Positions 33,701-44,285 of a stretch of 64,000 nt of DNA are shown piece after piece. The notes under the pieces were generated by a model, which saw nothing but the letters and a program-made list of their open reading frames with translations, was not told where the DNA came from and did no database searches. Position 1 is the stretch's first letter. Every line of letters starts with the position of its first letter. A program made the position numbers and the translations under genes. Source of the stretch: Isoetes taiwanensis (lineage: Eukaryota > Streptophyta > Lycopodiopsida > Isoetales > Isoetaceae); the NCBI GenBank assembly GCA_021234155.1, contig JAJEKV010000051.1:8948105-9012104 (forward strand), written 5' to 3'.

Positions 33701-36700
33701 CCACCTCGGGTATCTAGACAATTAGAACAAGTGCGCATAAAGATGCTTACTAGCATGGAAAGTGCATAGCCACAACCCGGGCTAGACCTAGTATTCTACC
33801 AAATGGCGATAAAATAAAGAGGGCAAAATGAAACCCATGAAAGCTTCAAGTTCAAGACACTTTAATAAAATAGCACGATGCAGCGACCACAAGTAATTCG
33901 AGCGACATATTAAACCATGGAAGAACCTAATCCAAGCGAGAAGCTTAAAGGAAGTGGTGGTACATTAATTCCTTTGGATGAATTGATTGAAAAGGTGAGC
34001 ACCGATAGCGGGTGGCTCACCCACTATAAAAAAGCCAAACCAAAGAATCCGCAGCCGAAGGCTGCCCGGCACGCCTACTAAGCGAGAGAAGCTGCCTTTG
34101 GAGGGTCGACCACGTGGCGGTCGAAAAATGCGAGGCGGCAAATTGATGAGAACGCGGTTCTGACGGGCTTGGTACATCTTTGGAAAGCATGAGATGGAAA
34201 AGGAGGTCGAACACGACCCCAAATCGAAGCATGGCGGTCGGAATTGCGGTGATAAATGGATTTTAAGAGCCAAGGAGAATCCTGGCGATTGATACTGCAC
34301 AAACCCGTGTTAGCGGTATCTATGTTTCGAACCCACGAAACAAAAATCCATTATAAGACGGATCAGCGATTGCCGCGAGAGATACTACGAGAGTCAAAAA
34401 GCAAACAAAGTCTTAATGTTGACCTTATTGGAGCGAAGCAAATCATTTTAAAGATAAAGGCGATGATCTACTTAGATAAAATCAAGGAAGAGAAGCGAGA
34501 AGAAAAAGGAACTTGATGCAAAGCGGAATCCACGGAATGGAAAAATCGAGCCCAAATACAAAAACAAATTTAACCAGCGAAGAATAGAAGATACTTAAGC
34601 CTCATCCTAAATAAAACTTATACGATTGGATTACAGCTGACTCAAAAAGCGTGTCTAGTGACCCGGCACCCCAAACAAGCTCCATGGAGATAAGAGGGTT
34701 GCGGCCCGATAATCGGCCAGTATAGGCACAAGGGCACAAGAATTCGAGGAGAATCAGCGGCATGAAGGCAAAAACTATGGGATGGATCCTCCCATGTCGT
34801 CAGTATACTAGATGCTCCAGGATATCGAGCCAGAAAGACAACACACACAAAAGAACTAGATAGAGTACCAAAGCATGGTGCAGGGAGTAAGGGAAACTAG
34901 TAGGCTAGAAGAGAAGGAGAAAACTAGCAGAAAACTAGCTCAAGAGAATGCCGATGAGGAAGAAGCAGAAGAAACACGTATATAAAGGAAAAAGGGGCTC
35001 AAAATAGCAGATGACGTCCCTTGCCAAAGAATAAGCGGTTCTATTGCCGCCAATAGAACCTTGACATTGTTTTTTATTAGATTCGCTTGACCTTAGGATC
35101 TATTCTTTAAGATTAAGTAGCTTCAAGAGGAGGAGCTCGATGTTATCAGCAGGACAACTCTCTTTCATTTCCCTTCTTTCATTTCCTTCTTTAATGATTT
35201 TTTATCTTCTTACTCGAGGCATTTGTGTTAGCGAGCTCTCATTAGCTTGAAACATCGGCATCATACTAGGTATGGCTTTAAAATGGTGGAGGCATGCGGT
35301 TTACTATTCTTTTTGCTCTTGATGCAAAATGGAATGCAGTTGTGGGCTTGGTAGCTCATTTTTGACAGGTATCCTCTATTCTTTCGGCTTTTTGTTTTTG
35401 AGGTCTTCGGCTTATTTCTGATACGTTTTATTCATATCCTTCTATTTTGCCACCGCAGGTTTGCCTTTTTTTTTTTTTTTTTTTTGCTTTCGGCAAAGGA
35501 GTATTACGCTCTTTGGAAAAATGTCTAGGTGAATCTGTTTGGATGCATCTTGTTTGTTTCTTCCGACATTTTTGTTTTGGACATTTTTTTTTTGAAATTT
35601 TTCACGCACGCAAAGTCGGGGTATAATCCAAGCGGAAAGTTTGTTGTTGTTTGTGAGATGAAGAGTTCACCATATACCTGACTCTAACATGTCATTTCCG
35701 CGAGTGCTAGGATTTGTATGGTTCAAAGCAGGGACTATATGTTGTACAAGAAAGAGCATAAAAATCAAGATTTCCAACAAATTATTTGGTGAAGAGATTA
35801 TTCCTTTAGTTTGTCCATCTTAAAACTTTAATACACATCAAGATCGTAGATTAATCTTGGCAAGGATGGCAAGCAATCTGCTGATTGTTTTGCCCGGCGT
35901 GTGGTATTTGTCTAGGATATAGATATGGACCAATTAAGCCTCTGCTATGGACAAAGGTTTCATATTTTTGTCAAAGGTTACGTAGTTTTGGCTCTATGCA
36001 TGTTAACATGCAGGTAAAAAATTTCTCCAGGCTTAAAGGTTTCTTGCACTCGTGATCACGGGTAATAATTTGTAAATTCAGGTTTTAAAGGTTTCTTGCA
36101 CTCGGTGATGGAGAATGTGGGGCTGAGGCGGATTACGCTCCACCACTTTACGATGCAAACAAAATGGTAGTCCATGAGGCTATCAAAGCAGCTATGGTGG
36201 CGGGGAAAATGGGGTTCTTGTGAGCCAAGGGGTTTTCCATGTCCGTTCACAAGCTTTAAAGGTTTGGACGTGAATCAAAATGCACATAAAAGAGAGCGGG
36301 CAGTGCCAAGACAAGCACGTAGAACTAACGGTTGATTCTTACATATCTCTAAATCCGGTACGTTTTCCTATCAACATGGTAAAAACACTATCTGTGCATT
36401 GCTTGATGCAGAACAACATTTTGACAGGTCTAAGCACATCCGGTTAAATAAAAAGCGGAAGAGGCCATTCAAATCCATATTCAAGGCTTCAATGTTTGTA
36501 GGTTTTCTTCTTCTCTGTCAGTTTATTGGTAGTGCCATCGGATGCCATCTTTAGAGTTCAGTTCTACATCTCTTGCTACACACAATCTCTATGGAAATAT
36601 CGATTCATTGCGGGTTCGTGCTCATCTACAACTTTCTTTCGACAGCTTTATTTGACATCAAATATACATGCATAAGTATTTTATTTATTTATTTTTTAGT

Positions 36701-36755
36701 ATACATCTTCATATAAATCTTAGTACATACAATGGAGCATAAAACCTGTCCTGCA
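30776..36755. other. Non-coding tract, purine-rich in its left half
   Basis: From about 30.85 to 33.4 kb the + strand is strongly enriched in A and G, with recurring phrases such as aatgaaggaca. This leaves long minus-strand open stretches rich in Phe, Leu and Ser, which I take as by-products of composition, not genes. A T20 tract lies at 35466-35485. 33.9-35.0 kb has a G/C-richer patch. I see no recognisable protein. Confidence 0.45.
35466..35485 (+). repeat. Poly(T) tract
   Basis: About 20 consecutive T residues. There is no LINE sequence beside it in the orientation that would make it a poly(A) tail. Confidence 0.85.
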
Positions 36756-36795
36756 GAATAGAATAGAATAGAATAGAATAGAATAGAATAGAATA
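36756..36795 (-). repeat. (TATTC)8 tail of the LINE
   Basis: Eight GAATA units on the + strand, placed exactly where the element's 3' tail should be. This indicates a LINE whose 3' end is a short tandem repeat and not poly(A). Confidence 0.85.
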
Positions 36796-38169
36796 TGATT
36801 TTATAGTCCACGGAGACCAAGCTGGCCTATGGGACCCAAGTACAAAAGAGAAGCGGCGAGTATTACTACCGGGATTAAAAACCCCGCCAGAAGAAGGTTA
36901 CCGGAGGAAAAACCTTAGTAGCAATAAGGATCTTGCGACATCTTTACCTGATTATATACATAATCACAAAATGCGGTGAGGTTAATGTCGGACGAGGGGC
37001 ATAAGCGAGTAAAGCGTATCCATTACCTCCAGGGTCTGATCCCAACAAACCCTCTGAGGAGGCCCGTGCTCGATTAGCTCATGCAAGGCGATGGGGCACA
37101 ACTTCTTAGAGCATCAGAGGGCGGATATGCTCGTCGCATGAACGGGCACGGAGGCGTGACTTTCATCCTCAATGGGCCACTGTTGGCGGCAGCGGGACTC
37201 TGTCCTCCGCGGCTCGAATCCATCTCCCTGTCTCAATCTTGGAGGTGGTGTGCACTGTCGCGAATGGAAAGCTTAATCACCCTGCGCTTTTCATGGGTAG
37301 ATGGGGTGCGAGGGTAGTGGTGTGGGCCCCTCGTGAGCATGGGATTAACTGCTTTGTCGATAATTAGCCACCTTGACGTAGCGGGGCCTCTGCATCCCAA
37401 AGCTTGGCCATGAAGCAAGCATCCAAATCTTGCTTCAAAGGCGGTAGCGTTCGCCGGTGTATGCCTTTGGTCCACATCGTATTGCACGCATTCCATAGCG
37501 AGAACCACTTGGGCTTGCTTGTCTTTCGGCCCGAGGCTTTTGAGTGTTGCCGGGCCCATCGCCATTGCCAAAAGCAAGGTTGGGCGCCGGGCTTCATCCA
37601 TAGCCACCACCTGCGGGAGTAAATAATGTGGCGTTCAGTAGCGGCCCCTCTGTAATGGAAGGCCCGGTCTCTTGGAGCAAGATCTGATATGGGACCGTGG
37701 ATTTCCTCCCGGTGCGGGGCCAAAAAGCCTTCTGTACCTGCTCTAGATCGTTCCAAGTGGTGAGGGATATCACTGGCCCCCACACTTCTGCCCCATAGAG
37801 GAGGACCGGTTCAACCAAGGCCCTGAACAAGTGTGCCTGGTGACCCCATGCATACAGCTCTGCCTTGTGACTGTTGTTTTGCATTGCATACAGGGCTTTC
37901 CAGCCTGCAGTGACCCGTAACCTGATGGATGCATCCCAGTGTGTGGTAGTAGAAAACTCAATGCCCAAATACTTATAAGACTGAGCCACCTCCACTACCT
38001 GCCCCTGGTAAGTGAATGAGGGAAGACGTGGGTGCCGGGATGATGGGACCAGCAGCACCCTTGTCTTGGCCAAGTTAACTCTCATGTCAGTGAATTGGCA
38101 GAAAGTGTCCAAAGCATCCAGGTGGCGTTGCATGTCCTCTGGGGTATATGCGAGCAGGTCAACATCATC
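36756..38169 (-). mobile_element. LINE 3' half with (TATTC)n tail, cut by assembly gap
   Basis: The minus strand begins at the N run with DDVDLLAYTPEDMQRHLD, the residues right after the catalytic YADD start. It continues with VNLAKTRVLLVPSS, YKYLGIEFSTTTHWDASIRL and LVEPVLLYGAEVWGP (to about 37.6 kb), the thumb region of a non-LTR reverse transcriptase. After a broken C-terminal part, the 3' end reads TTGGGTCCCATAGGCCAGC, then GTGGACTATAAAATC. It finishes in eight TATTC units (36795-36756). The first part of the enzyme is lost at the gap. It resembles the enzyme at 18.1-19.2 kb. Confidence 0.8.
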
Positions 38170-38182
38170 NNNNNNNNNNNNN
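38170..38182. other. Run of 13 unknown bases (assembly gap)
   Basis: Thirteen Ns interrupt a LINE reverse transcriptase on the left and begin a Ty3/gypsy gag on the right. Neither element continues across. The join is therefore a scaffold gap of unknown true size or a mistaken join. Confidence 0.97.
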
Positions 38183-39990
38183 CCCACGCTTTCCCACCGC
38201 CTTCCTCGCTACAACCTTACGCATCTCAAAACCAATGCTCCAAATTTACTTCGCCAACCAAGCAATACCCCTTCATCGGTCCGCCGTGCAATACCGCCAC
38301 ATCCACCCCCAACCCTCAAATATCCTCACTATACCGTTCTCGTCCGAAATTCCCAAAGACTTTCACATCTACCTTCGTGACTAAACTGACTTATCCCACC
38401 TTTGGCAACACCTAAAGGCAAACCGCTAGGACCAAAGTGCTCAGGCCCACATGGAAGAATTTGAGGCTCTAGTCTGTCCTAAATGGTCACGCCGCAACCT
38501 CAACCGAAATTCCACATCTTTTTTTTTCACCACACACCGCGGTTTTCCCTCATCAATGGCTCATGTCCAACAAAAGCTATTGGAAATAAGATCGGTCCTA
38601 AATGCGACCGCTCGTTCTCATTACGACTACCACGATGATGATCAACTTCATCTCAAGCAACTCAATGAACTTCAACAAGAGCCCACTGGAGTCCCGCCTG
38701 GATTTTGGCGGATCGACTTCACATTCTCGCTAAGTAAGCTCAAGGAGTACCCTACACGAGCCGCATTTTGGTCCGGTTTCTCCAAGGACTTCTCCCGCTT
38801 ATTCGACTTCCATGATCAATACCAAGGCCCAAAAACTTTGAGCAAAGCATCGACCTTTGTCAATCACTCACCAATGTTTCTCCCCGAGGCGGTTTCTTCA
38901 AGAGCTCCCGCTCATTCCACCCGCCATGGTTCCCACAAACGGCCGTTGTTCCCTCAACACGCTTAATCCACAAATAAGTAGCCAAATGGTGCCATATTTG
39001 CAAATACCAAGGCCATTTGGCCAATGAGTGCAACTCCACCAATGGCCCGCCATTGCAAGCGATGCAACATGTGCAATCATGCCACCTAAGAGTGCACTCA
39101 AGACTCATCCCACACCGCTCAAACAAAATGGTTTATCAAGTGCAAACCACACCTCAAGAATAATCGCACTATCGCCAGCCACCTCTTCGTGTGCAGCCCA
39201 CGCAACTCTATCGCAAAATGACCAACCACGGGATCCAACCAACGCCCTCCTTTTGATCCTTCTAAAGCTCAAGTGTTATCACCACCAAGAATGGGGTCAT
39301 ACCACCACTACAAGGTCCTCAACTTCCACAAGTTCGTACAGCTTTCGGCACAAATCGTAACCACATCGGTCCGCCACGCTTACCAACTCGCTCGCTAATG
39401 GCAAACAAGGCCCGCGACCAGTTCTTAAGAAGCCACCAAGAGCCAAAGAATCACGCTATCAACCAGCTCCAAAGAAATCAACCACTGGATCAACAAGCCC
39501 AAGAGGAAATTTTTCGTGCACTTAATCCTCCGCCCACCAAAATTGGGTTGGTTTAGTTTCACGCCGCACTCAAGGCATCACGCCCCTTGACTATTATTCG
39601 GGGAGGGCACGCAACCCCGCCTTTGCAGCTTGACACCATTCCTCATGAGGATGAAAAAAGGTTCACTTTGCACCCGACTTGAAAAAGCTCATGCCAAATG
39701 TCATGCCCAAAGTTCGCCAAAGCATTTTGAATCTCATGCAAGCCGCTGAAGGTCGCGACATTGGCAAATGTTCATGCCACCACTAGAGCTCAACAAAGAC
39801 AAGATACCCCTTCAACATCTCAACCTCCACGCCTCGCAGACATATCCCAATATTGCAGCCGAGGTTGACTTACTCAAAGAAGTTGCCGCTTCTCCCCGCC
39901 ACGCACTCCCCGCACTGGAACCAAAGCAGATCCTTTTTCTCATGTACCTCTTGAACTCCAAGAGGAGCTTGCCAAGATCAAAATTCCTTT
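38183..39990 (+). pseudogene. Ty3/gypsy gag, frame-broken
   Basis: Gag forms the particle and binds element RNA. Early coding includes IPFSSEIPKDFHIYLRD and, after a stop, AHMEEFEALVCPKW. 38451-38966 is open for 171 residues and has a glutamine- and leucine-rich coiled-coil stretch followed by FWRIDFTFSLSKLKEYP. A perfect zinc knuckle, CHICKYQGHLANEC, lies at 38990-39031 in another frame. The remaining 39.03-39.99 kb is charged and proline-rich. The basic composition and knuckle fix the identity as Gag, but the frame is interrupted several times. Confidence 0.7.
38990..39031 (+). other. CCHC zinc knuckle of the gypsy Gag
   Basis: Fourteen codons read C-x2-C-x4-H-x4-C, with the glycine before the histidine as usual for Gag nucleocapsid knuckles. 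The sequence differs from the knuckle at 8.3 kb, so the two come from different element families. Confidence 0.85.
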
Positions 39991-40095
39991 AAGCTTGGCA
40001 ACCATTTTAAAACTCGCCCCGCTCAAGGACCAGCTACCACTCCCAACCGCTTTAGTTGGGGCCGGGCTACCTCTACACCCACGGTCCATGCCACG

Positions 40096-43000
40096 GTGGG
40101 AAATCAGCAAGTCAACCATGTTCAAATCGATGGAGGTAGCGCAAATAATCTCATCACGGATAAACTCCGCAAAAAACAAATGGGCATCACACAACTCTTT
40201 CGTGCCCCATATGACATCAAATTGGCTAATGGCCATATCACACCTACCTCAAGGCGCCACACCTATTCTTCACATCAACATTGGTGATCTCCGCTTCCCA
40301 TGGAATTTGAGTTTGGAAAGTCGGGCGGCGATCCGTGTGACTATGAAATGCCGGTAGGCGCACTTTTCTCCGCCAGCAAAGAGTATCCATTATCGGGCCA
40401 CACGACCGCTTAGTCATCACCGATGGTCATCTCAATGCCACCATGGACTTGCAAACAAAGCAGATCATTTCGCTGACAATGCGGAACCCTCTCTCGCATT
40501 AATCGATTCTCAAGAAGCTCAATATTTATCAAGTTCAGCTCCACCCGCGAATATGCCTCTCGCCATCCCACCCCAATATGCTGATCCTGGGGGAGAAATG
40601 ACTTTGATCGTGACCGTGCCGTGGCTGCCTTTGCTTGACCCCTACCCGCTCCTTGCAATCGAATCCAACGCTGATCACTTTTCGTGATGCCGACACTCCC
40701 CGCAACTCCCCGCTGATGTACACGCCGCCATGAAGCAACCTCTCGCTAGATGAAACGAAGCAACCTCTTTTTTTTTTCACCACGCAGTGCCACGATCCGT
40801 TATGCTCCAACCTCCCCGCACACATTGTCCAGATACCGGTAATACCCCATATTCGTGACTCAAGTCGATTGTGGACGTTGGCAACAATCAACCCGTCTCG
40901 CGATTGCCGCAAATCTTCCCGCCCTTATCGTAATAGGGCCGCCAAGCCGCTCAAAAAATTCAAACACATTTTCGCCTCGAGTTACAAAGATCTTCGGGGA
41001 ATCAACAAAAGCTTGGGGAACTCACCATTCCTACCAAATCTGATGCACCCACCAGTAGCAACGACAAGATGTGCTCAACCCTACTACCGCGGATCGCCAA
41101 GGCGGAAATTGACAAACTCCTTGCCGCAGTTTGATCTATGAGGTCAAACATTCTCAATGGGTGAGCCCCATCGCCATTGCCCTTAAGCACAATGGTAAGA
41201 TCCGCCTCGGTGGACTATCTGAAACTCAATCAGCCACGGAAGCGGATCATTTTCCACTTCCCTTCACGCACTGTTCGAAGAAGTGGTCGGACATGAGATG
41301 TACCTTTATGGATGGTTTTTCCGCTACAATCAGATCTCCATCAAAGACTCGATCAACTCAAGACCACTTTCACCACCCCGCGGGGCACTTTTGCCTACAA
41401 GGTGGTTCCTTTTGGATTATCCAACTCTCCTTCAACGCTTCAACGATCATGCTCTCGCTTTTTCATGATTTCATGAAGGAAAATCCCTTCTGCAAATTTT
41501 TCAAGATGACTTCTCTCGCCTACAGCCTCCATGGCTGACCATTTGATAAATTGGAACTCGCCTTCCGTAAATGTGATGAGTCCGCATTAGTCTCAATCCC
41601 GAGAAATGCACCTTTAAGCGCCACTTCTGGTGTTCTCCCTGTTAGGGCCATGTTGTCGCAAAGCAGAATCACCACCCATCCCGCCAAAATCGGGCCAGTG
41701 TGCTCAAGGCTCAAGCACCAGCCAATATCAAAGAGACACGCCTTTCCCCGGAAAGGTCAATTATTACTCCACCTTCATACCGGACTGGCAGCCATTGCAG
41801 ATCCCATTCATAAACTCACGGGTGACTAATCCACCGGGCTTGAATTCCCAGCGGAAGTCGCTTCCAACAACCAAGCTTTTGCTTACTCGTGCACCGGGTT
41901 CTTGTTCCTCCTCAATGGGACAAGCCCTTTCACGCTCATGTCGATGTCTCTCGCTTGCTATTGAGCTGTTCTTTTCAAGAATATGATGCGACACCGACAA
42001 ACCAAATCGCTACGCCAAACTTAAAACTCACTTGAAGCTGAACTATTCTCGCCACCGAGCGCGAAGCTTTGGGTCTCATTTTCTCGGTCCAACGCTCATT
42101 ATTACCTTTTAAGGGCCAAATCAAGTTCTTTGTGGACCACCAAGCACTCCTCTATTTGATCAACAAGTCCACGCCACGGGCCGCATTGCTCGCTGGGTCC
42201 TTTCTTCCAAGAATTTGCTCCTTTTGAAATCGCTCATAAGGCCGGGTAAATCTCATGTTGTTCCCGATTATCTTTCACGCATCCACACGATGATCCCGCA
42301 ACCGGGGTCTCGACGCTTTCCTGATGCTCAACCTCTTTTAGTCACGCAACACCACATTGGTTCCATGATTTTCAGCAAGCATTCTCCTCACGTGTGCTCT
42401 TCCACCGTAAGATGAGACGCCTTCCCGCCAAGCGACAATCCTGCCGCTATCAATTTCTCCGAGAGGTCCGCGACTACACCATGGTTGCCGGACATCTCTA
42501 CAAAAGGGTAAGGACACCATCCTTCGACGCCAGGTTCTACCCTCATGAAGTTCCGCACATTGTTCGAGAAGCTCATCAAGGGCTCTGGTGGTCATTTTCA
42601 TGGTGACACCACGGCACGCAAAAATCCTTCTAGCCGGGTATTATTGGCCCACGCCAAAAGATGCTCACGCCACGCCAAGACGCAGACGACGCTTTGCCGG
42701 GCCGGGTGGACGCCCCACGCCCGCGGACGCTTCCTTGACGCCGGCCGCCACGCCACTTCCTTCAAAGAAATGGGGAATGGACTTTGTGGGACCTATAGAT
42801 CCTCCCCGCTGCACACACTCGCGTCTCGATACATTCTCGTTCTCACCGACCACGCCACCAAATGGGCGGAAGCTTGTGCACTTCCGCATAAACACCGCCG
42901 CAGCACAGCCTAGAGTCCTCTATCAACAAATTATCACGCTGATTCGGGCGCCTTCCCACCTGAGCTGGTCGGACCGTGGTGTTCATTTCATCAATCATAC

Positions 43001-43631
43001 TATCAAGGAGCCGACGGATTATCTCCTCGATACATCATCACAAGAGCACACCTTACTATCCTCAAGGCAATGGGTTGGCGTAAAGCACCAACAAAACTCG
43101 TCACCATTCTCAAGAAAATTTGTGACGCTTCCCGCATTGATTGGCGCACAAAACTTCCTATCGTTTTTTTGGGCCTACAATACTTGTTTCAAGATTGCTA
43201 CCGGTCACACTCCTTTTAAATTGGTTTATGGTCGAAGCTCTCATGCCGCTTGAATACATCCTTCCAACACTGCTTTCAACCGCTAATGCCATAATCCACC
43301 CGCCGCACTCAAAGAACGGGTCTATCAATTAGAACAGCTTGGATGAACTTCGGCGATGCTTATATTCGTGTTCTTCATGGACAACAAATTGCAAAAATCT
43401 TTACATGACAAACGCTTGAAGACAAAAACATTCAAAGAAGGAGATTTGGTTCTTCTTTATGATTCCGTGTACAAAAAATTTTCCCGTAAACTCAAGTTTC
43501 GCTTGGCTTTGGCCCTTATCAAATTGTTCAAGTGGTTAGACCAAGCCGCTTTTCAACTAGCTGAGTTAGATGGCACTCCATTACCTACATTGGTTAATGG
43601 TTTTCGCCTCAAAGCATTTCATCACACGTAG
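40096..43631 (+). pseudogene. Ty3/gypsy pol: protease, reverse transcriptase, RNase H, integrase
   Basis: The protease has IDGGSANNLI (aspartate codon near 40129). The reverse transcriptase starts near 40.97 kb with FASSYKDLRGI, followed by WVSPIAIALKHNGKIR (about 41.16 kb), ATEADHFPLPF and MDGFS. The catalytic block is degraded near 41.5 kb. RNase H-like sequence includes FFVDHQALLYLINKS (42.13 kb) and SHVVPDYLSRI. Integrase shows a zinc-binding region (42.5-42.7 kb), WGMDFVGPI (42.77 kb, first acidic residue), SDRGVHFINHTIKE (42.97 kb, second) and a C-terminal GPY/F-type module, KTFKEGDLVLLYDS to NGFRLKAF (43.43-43.62 kb). The frame changes many times, often where a conserved codon would contain CTG or CAG. 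Confidence 0.85.
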
Positions 43632-44285
43632 AGTGAACATCAACACACGTAGACAGTTCAAGAAGCAAACACCACGTAAAGTGACTAGAAAGGCGTGTAT
43701 ATTATATTATAGTGGAGATTTTTTTTAAAAAATGTGGGCGCAGCCCCAAATATTTCCGCTTATGGGCACCGCCCCTATATACAAAAAAACGGGCTCGAGC
43801 CCTATTTACTAAGTCCTAAGAGGAAAACCCTCTACCCCGGTCGAGCGAGGTGATGCGAGGGAGATGGTAGAGGTTCTCGCCCGATCCCAAAGGTGGTGCG
43901 TAACCACCTCCATCCCGCTGGTCTCGGCCGGGATGTTCAGCCATCCCGCACACCAGCCGCCCATTCAATGCCACGGCTGTGGCAGCGCCAGAGATCCGCA
44001 CAATTCATCTTTGCAAGTGATCCACTCCCGACGACAGCTAGTGGGCATTGTGCAATCTTCGCTCAAAACCAGCAGCAGCCATACCGAAGCCATCTGATGC
44101 CTTCGCTTCTCTCGTTCGCCTTATATAGCCAACTGAGGAACTCCTTGTCGACGCGGGACCAATCACACAAATCGCCAACGGTTTGCAATGCAAGGTCGCT
44201 TTCTAAAATGAGAATCTTTTCTCCCCCGCATATCTAGCCATGGTACCTTCCGACACATTCCTTTTAATGATATCCCACTTCGAAG
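43632..44285 (+). other. Spacer after integrase
   Basis: No gene. It contains a short T8A6 stretch followed by tgtgggcgcagcccc, then a similar gggcaccgcccc phrase. This could be the edge of an LTR, but no second copy is visible to prove it. Confidence 0.35.

Larger units (their letters stand above)
38183..43631 (+). mobile_element. Ty3/gypsy LTR retrotransposon, gag-pol part
   Basis: Gag, protease, reverse transcriptase, RNase H and integrase signatures occur in the Ty3/gypsy order on the + strand. Integrase follows RNase H, which separates it from Ty1/copia. The left end is cut by the N run, and I could not find an LTR pair in the window. A further long coding region on the same strand follows at 44.3-47.9 kb and may belong to the same element. 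The frames are broken many times. Confidence 0.85.

Noticed and set aside
34256-34516. An 86-residue charged open frame
   Set aside because: Lysine- and glutamate-rich by composition in a purine-rich region. No family resemblance and no neighbouring exons.
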